DNA of 64,000 bases from Sphaerisporangium melleum (GTDB lineage: Bacteria; Actinomycetota; Actinomycetes; Streptosporangiales; Streptosporangiaceae): assembly GCF_014646695.1 (NCBI RefSeq), contig NZ_BMNT01000008.1, positions 67,370 through 131,369 on the forward strand, in the 5' to 3' direction. Positions 50,628-58,991 of the stretch are shown here, piece after piece; the first letter of the stretch is position 1, and the number at the start of each line of letters is the position of its first letter. Position numbers and translations under genes: made by a program. Under the pieces are notes generated by a model. The model was given only the letters and a program-made list of their open reading frames with translations. It did not search any database and was not told where the DNA came from.

Positions 50628-51755
50628 ATGCGGTTCGTCGACGAGTACCGCGACGCGGGCATGGCGCGGGCGCTGGCCGCCCGCATCGCCGGCCTGTGCG
50701 AGCCCGGCCGCGCGTACAAGTTCATGGAGGTGTGCGGCGGGCACACCCACACGATCTACAAGCACGGCCTGGAGGACTACCTGCCCGAAGGGATCTCGCT
50801 GGTCCACGGCCCCGGCTGCCCGGTGTGCGTCATCCCCATGGGCAGGGTGGACGACGCGATCGCCATCGCCGCGCAGCCCGGCGTGATCATGGCGACGTTC
50901 GGCGACATGATGCGCGTCCCCGGCGGCAACGGCTCGTTCCTGGACGCCATGGCGCGCGGCGCGGACGTCCGCATGGTCTACTCGCCGCTGGACGCCCTGA
51001 AGATCGCGCGCGACAATCCGGATAAGCGAGTGGTCTTCCTGGCCATCGGGTTCGAGACCACCGCCCCGTCGACCGCGATGACCATCATGCGCGCCGCGTC
51101 CGAGGGCATCGCGAACTTCTCGGTCTTCTGCAACCACGTGACGATCATTCCGGCCATCAAGGCGATCCTGGACTCGCCCGGCCTGCGGCTCGACGGGTTC
51201 ATCGGCCCCGGCCACGTCTCCACCGTGATCGGCTGCCGGCCGTACGAGTTCATCCCGGGCGAGTACGGCAAGCCGATCGTGGTCGCCGGCTTCGAGCCGC
51301 TGGACGTCCTGCAGGCCGTCCACCGCAACCTGCTCCAGCTCGCCGAGGGACGGGCCGAGGTGGAGAACGAGTACGGCCGGGTGGTGCCCTGGAACGGCAA
51401 CCCCAAGGCGCTCGCGGTGATCAACGAGGTGATGGAGCTGCGCCCGCACTTCGAATGGCGGGGCCTCGGCTTCATCTCCGACTCCGCCTTGTGCCTGCGC
51501 GAGCGGTACGCCGAGTTCGACGCCGAGCGGATCTTCCAGGTCCCCGGCGCCCGGGTCGCCGACCCCAAGGCCTGCCAGTGCGGCGAGGTGCTCAAGGGCG
51601 TGCTCAAGCCGTGGGAGTGCAAGGTGTTCGGCACCGCCTGCACCCCCGAGACGCCGATCGGCACCTGCATGGTGTCCTCCGAGGGCGCCTGCGCCGCGTA
51701 CTACAACTTCGGCCGCTTCTCGCGCGACCGGGTCAAGGAGGCGACACGCACGTGA
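50628..51755 (+). CDS. hypD: Hydrogenase assembly scaffold HypD
   Basis: A 375-aa protein where the Fe(CN)2CO centre is built with HypC. The key motifs are FMEVCGGHTHTIYKHG, GPGCPVCVIP and the C-terminal Fe-S ligands CQCGEVLKGVLKPWECKVFG with TACTPETPIGTCMVSSEGAC. The ATG at 50628 gives the typical MRFVDEYRD start behind GGGGTGAGG; a GTG at 50619 overlapping the hypC stop is an alternative. It overlaps hypE by GTGA. Confidence 0.95.
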   Translation: MRFVDEYRDAGMARALAARIAGLCEPGRAYKFMEVCGGHTHTIYKHGLEDYLPEGISLVHGPGCPVCVIPMGRVDDAIAIAAQPGVIMATFGDMMRVPGGNGSFLDAMARGADVRMVYSPLDALKIARDNPDKRVVFLAIGFETTAPSTAMTIMRAASEGIANFSVFCNHVTIIPAIKAILDSPGLRLDGFIGPGHVSTVIGCRPYEFIPGEYGKPIVVAGFEPLDVLQAVHRNLLQLAEGRAEVENEYGRVVPWNGNPKALAVINEVMELRPHFEWRGLGFISDSALCLRERYAEFDAERIFQVPGARVADPKACQCGEVLKGVLKPWECKVFGTACTPETPIGTCMVSSEGACAAYYNFGRFSRDRVKEATRT

Positions 51756-52981
51756 ACCGCGAGGAGCTGGTCCTGGAGCGCATCGAACGCGCGCGCCGCA
51801 GCAGGCCCCGGCTGCGGGAGGAGCTCGTCACCCTCGCGCACGGCGCCGGCGGCAAGGCGAGCCGCACCCTGGTCGAGGCCGTCTTCCTGCCGTCCTTCCG
51901 CAACCCGCACCTGGAGCCGCTGGCCGACGGCGCCGTGCTGGACCTCCATCCCGGCACCGCCCCGCCGGACGGTGAGGCCCCGGACGGCGGAGCCCAGAAC
52001 GGGGGAGGACTGGACGGCGAGGCCGCGCACGGCCGGGCCCCGGACGGGGTGAGCCTGGACGTCGGGGAGCCGGTCGGCGGCGGGGCGGGGGGCCCGGCGA
52101 CGACGGGCGGGCTGGCGTTCACCACCGACTCCTACGTGGTGACCCCGCTGTTCTTCCCCGGTGGCGACATCGGCGACCTGGCCGTCAACGGCACCGTCAA
52201 CGACCTGGCGATGTGCGGGGCGCGGCCGGCGCACCTGTCGGCCGCGTTCATCATCGAGGAGGGCTTCCCGGTCGAGCACCTGCGCCGCATCGCCACGACC
52301 ATGGCCGGCGCGGCGCGGGCGGCGGGGGTGACCATCGTCACGGGTGACACCAAGGTGGTCCAGCGCGGAAAGGCCGACGGCTGCTACATCACCACGGCAG
52401 GCGTCGGCATGGTGCCATCGGGAGTCCGGCTCGGCGCCGACGCCGTCCGTCCCGGTGACGCGGTCATCGTGTCCGGGCCGATCGGCGAGCACGGCGTCAC
52501 GGTCATGCTCGCGCGCGGCCGGCTCGACATCGAGGCCGAGCTGGTCTCCGACACCGCGCCGCTCAACGGGCTGACCGCCCGGCTGCTGGAGGCATGCCCG
52601 GACGGGCGGGTGCGGTGCCTGCGGGACGCGACCCGGGGCGGGGTGGCCACCGTGCTCAACGAGATCGCCCGGTCGTCCGAGGTCGCGGTGATCATTACGG
52701 AGGAGGCCGTTCCTGTGCGGCCGGTGGTGCGCGGCGCGTGCGAGCTGCTCGGCATCGACCCGCTGTACGTGGCCTGTGAGGGCCGGATGGTCGCCGTGGT
52801 GGCGGGGGAGTCGGCGGACGCCGCGCTGGCCGCGCTGCGGTCACACCCGCTCGGCGAGGAGGCCGCCGTCGTGGGCCGTGTCGCCGAGGACCCACCCGGG
52901 CTGGTCCTGCTCAAGACGGGTTTCGGTGGCACCCGCATCGTCGACGTCCTGGTCGGCGACCCGCTGCCGCGCATCTGCTGA
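51752..52981 (+). CDS. hypE: Carbamoyl-dehydratase HypE
   Basis: A 409-aa PurM-like ATPase ending in PRIC, whose last Cys is carbamoylated and dehydrated to make the cyanide ligand. Motifs include TLAHGAGGKASRTLVEAVF, FTTDSYVVTPLFFPGGDIGDLAVNGTVNDLAM and RDATRGGVATVLNEIA. Residues about 66-119 are a Gly/Asp/Pro/Ala-rich insertion absent from most HypE proteins, between two core strands. The GTG overlaps the hypD stop. HypF, which loads the carbamoyl group, is not in the window. Confidence 0.94.
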   Translation: MNREELVLERIERARRSRPRLREELVTLAHGAGGKASRTLVEAVFLPSFRNPHLEPLADGAVLDLHPGTAPPDGEAPDGGAQNGGGLDGEAAHGRAPDGVSLDVGEPVGGGAGGPATTGGLAFTTDSYVVTPLFFPGGDIGDLAVNGTVNDLAMCGARPAHLSAAFIIEEGFPVEHLRRIATTMAGAARAAGVTIVTGDTKVVQRGKADGCYITTAGVGMVPSGVRLGADAVRPGDAVIVSGPIGEHGVTVMLARGRLDIEAELVSDTAPLNGLTARLLEACPDGRVRCLRDATRGGVATVLNEIARSSEVAVIITEEAVPVRPVVRGACELLGIDPLYVACEGRMVAVVAGESADAALAALRSHPLGEEAAVVGRVAEDPPGLVLLKTGFGGTRIVDVLVGDPLPRIC

Positions 52982-53172
52982 CCGCTGCCCGCCGCACCCG
53001 CCGCCCCCGTGCCAAGTGACCACCGTGCCGCGGTCGTCGAGGAGATCGACGAACAGGCTGGTCGCTGCCAGGCGGGCCCTATCCATTGCTGAATAGATGG
53101 GTATATCCCTTTGTGGTGGCAGATGTCTTATTTGATGGCCGGTGACGGTCATCCTCCACGGGGGTGGTCACG

Positions 53173-53574
53173 ATGGCGCAGCGGCGACGGTCCGGCACCG
53201 GCGGCACGCCGGACATGGAGGAGATCCGCAGGCAGGTCCATCGGGACGTCGCCACCGCGGGCGACCGCGCGTTCGACAGCCCGCCACGTGGCGGCTACCG
53301 CCCGCCGCGGGTGATGAGCGAGGTGGAACGGCACGGCGTGTCCCCGATGGACACCGAGGCCACCTCGCCGCTCGGCGTCGGCGCGAGCGCCACCGCGCGC
53401 GGCGAGCACATCGCCTCCCGCAAGGAGGACCGCGGCCGCCGCCGGATCGGCCACGAGGGCCCCGCCCGCCGCCCGGTCGGCATCGCGGCCCCGGAGCAGC
53501 ACACCGGCGTCGGGCGGTCCGGCCCGATCGACGAGGAGAGCCCCTTCCTCCCCTCCGGCGACCAGGCCGGCTGA
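53173..53574 (+). CDS. Small disordered hypothetical protein
   Basis: 133 residues, rich in Arg, Gly, Pro and Asp, without Cys or hydrophobic core and probably unstructured. A G-rich stretch (GGGGGTGG) lies about 6 nt before the ATG, and third-codon positions are GC-rich as in real genes here. I do not recognise the family. It follows the hydrogenase cluster after a gap of about 190 bp that contains an AT-rich promoter-like patch (TATATC, near 53102), so it probably has its own promoter. Confidence 0.55.
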   Translation: MAQRRRSGTGGTPDMEEIRRQVHRDVATAGDRAFDSPPRGGYRPPRVMSEVERHGVSPMDTEATSPLGVGASATARGEHIASRKEDRGRRRIGHEGPARRPVGIAAPEQHTGVGRSGPIDEESPFLPSGDQAG

Positions 53575-53590
53575 CCCGAGCGGACGCCAC

Positions 53591-53629
53591 GCCCGTGACC
53601 GCACCACGATCCGCGGCGCGGTCACGGGC
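53591..53629. terminator. Bidirectional terminator hairpin
   Basis: GCCCGTGACCGC and GCGGTCACGGGC form a perfect 12-bp stem around 15 nt. It lies in the 70-bp gap between the convergent small protein and amidase genes. No T-tract is present. Confidence 0.65.
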
Positions 53630-53644
53630 ATGCGACACATGGCG

Positions 53645-55069
53645 TCAGGCTGCTCGTACGCACGAGAGCGGTGGAACCCTGGCGCGCCACGGCGCGGTCT
53701 GCTCGAACCGGCCGGCGACGCGCAGCAGGAGGTCTTCCCGGCCGTACGCCGCCACGATCTGCACGCCGATGGGCAGCCCGTCCGCACTCTGGCCGAGCGG
53801 GAGGCTGATCGCGGGCTGGCCGGTGATGTTGAACACCGCGGTGAAGGGCCCGTAGTCGAAGACCGAGCGGACCCAGCCGGCCACGGTGTGGTCCGGGGTG
53901 TCGTAGCGCAGCGTCCCGTGCGGCAGGGGCAGCCGGGCCACGGTGGGAGTGACCAGCAGGTCGTAGGTGGTGAAGAAGCCGCCGACGGCCCTGCTGATCC
54001 GGTTCTGCGCGTCGAAGGCGGCCATCAGGTCCAGCACCGTCAAGGTGGCGGTCTCCTGGAACATCCGCCGGGTCATGCCTTCCAGCAGCGCCGGGTCGGG
54101 CGGACGCGGCACGTGGCGGAAGACACCGGCCAGGAAGGCGATATGTGGCGCCACCATGGCCTCGATGACCATGTCCCAGTCCAGCGCGGGGCGCGCCTCC
54201 TCGACATGGTGCCCCTGTTCCTCCAGCAGATGTGCGGCCCGCGTGGTGGCGGCGGCCACCTCCGCGTCGACCGGAACCTCCGACCAGGGCCGCGTCATGA
54301 GCGCGATGCGCAGCCGGCCGGGATCGGCGCCGGGCTCGTCGGCGAACGGCCGGCCGGGCGGCGGGGCGGTGTACTTGTCGCCCACGCCGGGTCCGCGGAG
54401 CGCGTCCAGCAACCGGGCGGCGTCGCGGACGGTACGCGTCACGGCGAAGTCGTAGGAGAGCCCGAAAATGGGTTCCCCCAGGTTGGGCCCGCACGAGGTG
54501 CGCCCCCGCGAGGGCATGAGCCCGACCAGGCCGCAGCAGGAGGCGGGAACGCGGATGGATCCGCCGCTGTCGCTGGCGTGGGCGAGCGGGACGGCTCCTG
54601 CCGCCACGAGTGCGGCCGCGCCCCCGCTGGACCCTCCGGCGCCGCGCTCGGGGTTCCACGGGTTGCGTACCGCTCCGGTCCTGACCGGTTCGGTGGCGAA
54701 GTTGAGCCCCAGTTCCGGCATGGCCGTCAGGCCGAGCGTGGCCAGACCGGCACCACGGAAACGGCGCATGAGCTCGGTGTCGTGCCGGGCCGGGACGTTG
54801 CCCAGGCCACGGCTGCCCATGAAGAACGGCACGCCCTCCGCCATCGGCCCGGCGTCCTTGATCAGGAAGGGCACTCCGGCGAACGGCCCATCACCGGAGT
54901 GGGACAGCGGGGCGTCGAACAGCGGCATGGCCAGGCCGTTCACGTGGGCGTTCGCCTCGGCCAGGGCCGTACGGGCGGTCGCCTCGACCTCCTCGACGGT
55001 GACCTCACCTGTGGTGATGAGGTCGTGAAGACCAACGGCGTCGTACCGTGCGTACTCGTGGAGTTCCAT
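53645..55069 (-). CDS. Amidase (amidase signature family)
   Basis: A 474-aa serine amidohydrolase. The catalytic Ser-Ser-Lys triad is visible: Lys in GVPFLIKDAGPMAEG, the cis-Ser and nucleophile in GAGGSSGGAAALVAAGAVPL and ASDSGGSIRVPASCCGLVGL. The length and C-terminal NITGQPAISLPLGQSADGLP are typical. It hydrolyses amide bonds such as aryl or alkyl amides. Substrate is unknown. It sits alone on the minus strand. Confidence 0.93.
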   Translation of the reverse strand: MELHEYARYDAVGLHDLITTGEVTVEEVEATARTALAEANAHVNGLAMPLFDAPLSHSGDGPFAGVPFLIKDAGPMAEGVPFFMGSRGLGNVPARHDTELMRRFRGAGLATLGLTAMPELGLNFATEPVRTGAVRNPWNPERGAGGSSGGAAALVAAGAVPLAHASDSGGSIRVPASCCGLVGLMPSRGRTSCGPNLGEPIFGLSYDFAVTRTVRDAARLLDALRGPGVGDKYTAPPPGRPFADEPGADPGRLRIALMTRPWSEVPVDAEVAAATTRAAHLLEEQGHHVEEARPALDWDMVIEAMVAPHIAFLAGVFRHVPRPPDPALLEGMTRRMFQETATLTVLDLMAAFDAQNRISRAVGGFFTTYDLLVTPTVARLPLPHGTLRYDTPDHTVAGWVRSVFDYGPFTAVFNITGQPAISLPLGQSADGLPIGVQIVAAYGREDLLLRVAGRFEQTAPWRARVPPLSCVRAA

Positions 55070-55477
55070 GGATCATCCATTTCCGGGCGTGCTGGACGCC
55101 CGCACATCGCTCACAGGTGGATTGCGTTCAGCCGGTCGGGCAGCGGCTCGGCGGCTCGCTGTCGACGGCAGACGTGAACGGAGGATGGCCGTCGCACCGG
55201 GCTCGCCGGCTCCGGGTGCGCCATCCCCTGCTGTGATCGAGGTGTCCTACGCTCGGTACATAACCGCCATGGTAACGGTGCCTCGTCCGCGGTCCACTCG
55301 ATTTCCCGCGCGCCGGGACGGACATGGACGATCGTGCGACCCGCCCCGCGCCGGGCGGACATTCGATGATCTCCTCGCCCGGCCATCCAGGCCTGGAACT
55401 TCCGCCAGTTCATCGAGGTCAACGGGGTACGCAGCAGGACCGCTCACGTCGAGGTGGGACGCGCGTGGCCCAGGGGT
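55070..55477. other. Gene-free region upstream of the amidase
   Basis: About 410 bp holding the amidase promoter. Open frames on both strands have no ribosome site or recognisable motif. No strong palindrome was noticed. Confidence 0.45.
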
Positions 55478-55663
55478 CTATCGCGCAGGATAGAGCCAGG
55501 GGAGGGCGGCGAGGGTCTTGGTGAGGTAGGCCTCCAGGCCCGTTTCGACGGCGTAGGCCAGGTCCTCCAGCGCGCCGCACCGGGCGTAGAAGACGGCGCG
55601 GGCGGTCAGCGCGGCCACCTCGTCCGTGTCGCCGGCCTTGACGACGCACTTCGCCGTCGTCAT
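55478..55663 (-). CDS. Possible 61-aa hypothetical protein
   Basis: A short frame encoding a mostly helical peptide (DEVAALTARAVFYARCGALE, DLAYAVETGLEAYLTKTLAA) with two Cys. The composition is protein-like and hydrophobic residues are periodic, but the ribosome site is weak. It is divergent from the luciferase-like gene with 50 bp between. It may be a small conserved protein; I do not recognise it. Confidence 0.4.
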   Translation of the reverse strand: MTTAKCVVKAGDTDEVAALTARAVFYARCGALEDLAYAVETGLEAYLTKTLAALPWLYPAR

Positions 55664-55713
55664 CCCACAGGCGATGCTGGATGATCGCGGGCGCCGGTGA
55701 AAGGGTGTCAGGC

Positions 55714-56742
55714 ATGGGCGATGAGGTGCGGGTCGGGGTGTTCCTGCCGGTCGCGGGGTTCCCGGGCATGGGGCACGGGGATGCGCTCGCCGCCGCGGTG
55801 GACGCCGCGGTGGCCGCGGAGCGGGCGGGATTCGACGACGTGTGGATCGCCGAGCACCACTTCATGTCCTACGGCGTGTGCCCCTCGGCGGTCACCCTGG
55901 CCGGGTACGTGCTGGGCCGCACCGAGCGGGTGGTGGTCGGTACGGCGGTGAGCGTCCTGTCGACCTGGCATCCGGTGGCACTGGCCGAGCAGGCCGCACT
56001 GCTCGACCGGGTCTCGGGCGGGCGCTTCCGGCTCGGCGTCGGCCGGGGCGGGCCGTGGGTGGACCTCGAGGTCTTCGGCACCGGGCTCGACCGGTACGAG
56101 AACGGTTTCGAGGAGGGCCTGGACCTGCTGCTCGCCGCGCTCGGCCGGGAACGGGTGGCGGGGGAGGGGGAGCGGTTCCGGTTCCGCGAGGTCGAGATCG
56201 TCCCCCGTCCCGGCACCCCGATGCGCCCGGTGGTGGCGGCGACCTCGGCGGGGACGGTGCGGCTGGCCGCCGCGCGCGAGCTGCCCATGCTGCTCGGCAT
56301 GCACATCGGCGACCAGGAGAAGGCCGCCCTGGTCCAGGCGTACGCCGCGGCACGTAAGGCACCGAACACCGTGCATGCCGTCGCGGAGAGTGGTCACCTG
56401 GCGGCCGGGGTGGCTTATGTCGCGGACACGACCCGGGAGGCGGTGGCGACGATGATGGCGTCGCTGCCGCGGTGGCTCGGCCCCGGGCTCGCGGGCTATC
56501 GGCCGGTGGACGACCGCCCCTACGTCCCGAGGGACCCGGTGGAGTACGCCGACCTGCTCTGCCGGCTGCACCCGGTCGGCTCACCCGGGCACTGCGCGGA
56601 CACGATGCTGGCCACGATCGCGAACACCGGCGTGCGCCACCTGGTCCTCCTGGTGGAGGGCGCGGGCGATCCGGCGCTGACCCGCCGCAATATCGCCCGC
56701 CTCGGCGCCGAGGTGCTCCCCAAAGTCCGGGCCTCCTGCTGA
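55714..56742 (+). CDS. LLM-class (luciferase-like) flavin oxidoreductase
   Basis: A 342-aa TIM-barrel F420/FMN-type oxidoreductase: VGVFLPVAGFPGMGHGDALA at the first strand, FDDVWIAEHHFMSYGVCPSA (the usual AEHH), TAVSVLSTWHPVALAEQAALLDRVSGGRFRLGVGRGG and a C-terminal GSPGHCADTMLATIANTGV. AAAGGG lies about 8 nt before the ATG. The cofactor may be F420, common in actinomycetes, or FMN. Substrate is unknown. No flavin reductase is adjacent. Confidence 0.9.
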   Translation: MGDEVRVGVFLPVAGFPGMGHGDALAAAVDAAVAAERAGFDDVWIAEHHFMSYGVCPSAVTLAGYVLGRTERVVVGTAVSVLSTWHPVALAEQAALLDRVSGGRFRLGVGRGGPWVDLEVFGTGLDRYENGFEEGLDLLLAALGRERVAGEGERFRFREVEIVPRPGTPMRPVVAATSAGTVRLAAARELPMLLGMHIGDQEKAALVQAYAAARKAPNTVHAVAESGHLAAGVAYVADTTREAVATMMASLPRWLGPGLAGYRPVDDRPYVPRDPVEYADLLCRLHPVGSPGHCADTMLATIANTGVRHLVLLVEGAGDPALTRRNIARLGAEVLPKVRASC

Positions 56743-57143
56743 TCCTCCCCGCCGGAACGGCACCGCCCGTGACGGAGCGTTCGCGCCGCCCGGAACCGAG
56801 GTACATCCTCGAACGAGGAAGGCGTCCCCTGCCCGGCCGGACGTGGAACGACCGGGACTTTTCGAGCGGTCCGTCGTCCATGAAGGGCACGGCGGCCGGC
56901 CACGTGGACGCGACGCCGGCCTTGCCACCCGGTGAAGTTGTGCACACCATCCGGTGCCGAGCTCAGGTGGGCGGAGGCGGCCGGGGACCGGTGAGACACC
57001 TCTCTGGGGCCGATCGGGCCTTCTGACCAGGGAGAAGCCCGATGCGCCGGTGCTCGCCACCGCGACCGGCCGAGGCGGTCTCGGTGGCCGCCACCGGCCG
57101 GGCGGCTTGTCGCCGGGCGAAACAGAGTGGGATTCTGGTCCGC
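56743..57143. other. Gene-free region
   Basis: About 400 bp between two same-strand genes. No open frame with a ribosome site or recognisable motif, and no clear hairpin with a T-run, was found. Confidence 0.45.
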
Positions 57144-58019
57144 ATGAACCGCGCCATGACCAACGGCGTCGAGATCGTCTATGACGCCTTCGGATCTCCC
57201 ACCGGCCGCCCGCTCCTACTCGTCATGGGCCTCGGCGCCCAGATGATCAGCTGGGAGGAGGAGCTCTGCGAGATGTTCGCGGAGCGCGGGCACCACGTCG
57301 TGCGCTTCGACAACCGGGACGCCGGTCTGTCGACGCACCTGCACGAGGCCGGCGTGCCGCGGTTCGGCGACACGCCGGACGACGTCGTCGCGGCGCCGCC
57401 GTACCTGCTGGACGACATGGCCGACGACATGGCCGGTCTGATGGACGTGCTCGGCTGGGACACCGCCCACGTGCTCGGCGCGTCCATGGGCGGCATGATC
57501 GCCCAGGCCTTCGCCATCCGGCACCCGGCCAGGACGCTCAGCCTCACCTCCATCATGTCCACGCCCGCTCTGCACATCGGCCCGCCGACCCCCGAGGCCC
57601 TCGCGGTCCTGCTGGAGAAGTCGGCCCCCGACCGCGACTCGGTCATCCGCCAGGCGATCGCCTCGCGGAAGGTCATCGGGTCGCCCGGCTACCCGCTGGA
57701 CGAGGAGCGCTTCGCGCTGCTGGTCGGCGAGGGGTACGACCGGTCCAACGACCCGACGGGGTTCGCCCGCCAGCTCGCGGCGATCCAGGGCTCCGGCGAC
57801 CGCACCGCCGGGCTCGCGGAGCTGACGGTGCCCGCGCTGGTCATCCACGGCGAGGCGGACCCGCTGATCCAGCTCGCCGGCGGCGTGGCCACGGCGGACG
57901 CCATCCCCGGCGCCAAGCTGCTGACCTTCCCCGGGATGGGACACGACCTGCCGCGCCCGCTGTGGCCGGACATCGTGGCCGCCGTCACCGAACTCACCGA
58001 ACGCGCCCACCGCCCCTGA
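57144..58019 (+). CDS. Alpha/beta hydrolase
   Basis: A 291-aa hydrolase. Oxyanion strand LLLVMGLGAQMISWEEE, RFDNRDAGLST, nucleophile elbow VLGASMGGMIAQ (Ser at about 119), acid in IHGEADPLIQ (about 242) and His in FPGMGHDLPRPLW (about 270). The LVMGLGxQM form is typical of aclacinomycin methylesterase (RdmC)-like and related lipase/esterase proteins. The ATG at 57144 has a weak ribosome site. Substrate unknown. Confidence 0.88.
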   Translation: MNRAMTNGVEIVYDAFGSPTGRPLLLVMGLGAQMISWEEELCEMFAERGHHVVRFDNRDAGLSTHLHEAGVPRFGDTPDDVVAAPPYLLDDMADDMAGLMDVLGWDTAHVLGASMGGMIAQAFAIRHPARTLSLTSIMSTPALHIGPPTPEALAVLLEKSAPDRDSVIRQAIASRKVIGSPGYPLDEERFALLVGEGYDRSNDPTGFARQLAAIQGSGDRTAGLAELTVPALVIHGEADPLIQLAGGVATADAIPGAKLLTFPGMGHDLPRPLWPDIVAAVTELTERAHRP

Positions 58020-58093
58020 CCTCCCGGCCGCCTGAGCGATCAGGTCACACCCGATCGCTCAGGCTCCTCTCGTCGCCGGTGCCAGGATGTGCG

Positions 58094-58465
58094 TCAGATG
58101 TCCAGCTTCTCCTCGATGGCGCGGAGCGAGTGACGGGCGAGCGCGAGGTTCGCGCGGCCGCGCTCCAGCGCGAGGTACAGGAACAGGCCCTGGCCGCCGC
58201 GGCCCGACAGCGGCCGGATGATGTGGTACTGCCCGCCGAGCGTGATGAGGATGTCCTCGATGCCGTCCTTGAGCTGCAGGGCCTCCATCGTGCGCAGCTT
58301 GGCCTTGATGACCTCGGTGTTCCCCGCGGCGGCGACCTGCAGGTCGAGGTCCTTGGAACCGCCGAGGGTGCCGAGCGCCATTCCGCTTCCGTAGTCGACC
58401 ACCGCGGCGCCCACCGCGCCGTCGACGGACATCATCTCCTTGAGCGAGACGTCCATGCTTGTCAT
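58094..58465 (-). CDS. Roadblock/LC7-domain protein (third in cluster)
   Basis: A 123-aa roadblock/LC7 protein: GAVGAAVVDYGSGMALGTLG, KLRTMEALQLKDGIEDILITLGGQYHIIRPLSG and a C-terminal helix GRANLALARHSLRAIEEKLD. These proteins are partners and GAPs of MglA-like small GTPases. In this cluster no GTPase gene is present. It resembles the first roadblock protein of the cluster (59976-60356) in its HxIIRPL / HHLLRPL and ERANLALARHxLRA segments, pointing to duplication. Confidence 0.87.
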   Translation of the reverse strand: MTSMDVSLKEMMSVDGAVGAAVVDYGSGMALGTLGGSKDLDLQVAAAGNTEVIKAKLRTMEALQLKDGIEDILITLGGQYHIIRPLSGRGGQGLFLYLALERGRANLALARHSLRAIEEKLDI

Positions 58466-58510
58466 GATCTGTTCCTCTCTCGGGGTGAGAGCGGGCCGTG
58501 CCGGGGCGGT

Positions 58511-58900
58511 TCAGCCCGTGGCCGGCGCGCGTTCGACGAGGGCGGCCAGTCGTGCCGCCGTCTTGCGTCCCTCCATCCGCAACAGGCCGAGATTCGCCCC
58601 CTGCGCGGCCAGGATGGTGAGAACGAGCGTGGGCCCCGCGGCGTAGCACGCCACGTGGCCGCCGGTGCCGGAGATCAACGTCTCCTCCAGGGCGCCGGCC
58701 TGGACCAGTGCGGTCATGCGGTGGCTCATCGCGTGCAGCGCGGAGCTCAGCGCCGCCACCTGCTCGGCGGCGGCGCGGACGTCCGAGGTCACGAGCACCC
58801 CGTCCACCGTGCACACCGTCACGCCGGTCAGCTCCGCCACGCGCTTCAGGAGCAGGCGCAGCTCCTCGTCCACTTCGCGGCGGAGATCCGGTAGGTCCAT
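58511..58900 (-). CDS. Roadblock/LC7-domain protein (second in cluster)
   Basis: A 129-aa roadblock protein with RRLLEEL-like opening (REVDEELRLLLKRVAELTGV), TVCTVDGVLVTSDVRAAAEQVAALSSALHAMSHRM and GANLGLLRMEGRKTAARLAAL. This is the more usual MglB-like form. The ATG at 58900 follows AGAGG. It lies between the DUF4388-like gene and the third roadblock gene on the same strand. Confidence 0.85.
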   Translation of the reverse strand: MDLPDLRREVDEELRLLLKRVAELTGVTVCTVDGVLVTSDVRAAAEQVAALSSALHAMSHRMTALVQAGALEETLISGTGGHVACYAAGPTLVLTILAAQGANLGLLRMEGRKTAARLAALVERAPATG

Positions 58901-58991
58901 GGGTAGCCTCTTTCCGGCGCGTAGCCTCATGCCCGTACGCCTGAGCGGCCGCAGCCTCATTGCGCCGTCGCGCCCGAGTACGCGGCGCGGG

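Noticed and set aside
55111-55422. Minus-strand frame with MNWRKFQAWMAG resembling a DUF397 start
   Set aside because: The rest lacks the DUF397 Cys and SKRPD-type motif, and there is no ribosome site.
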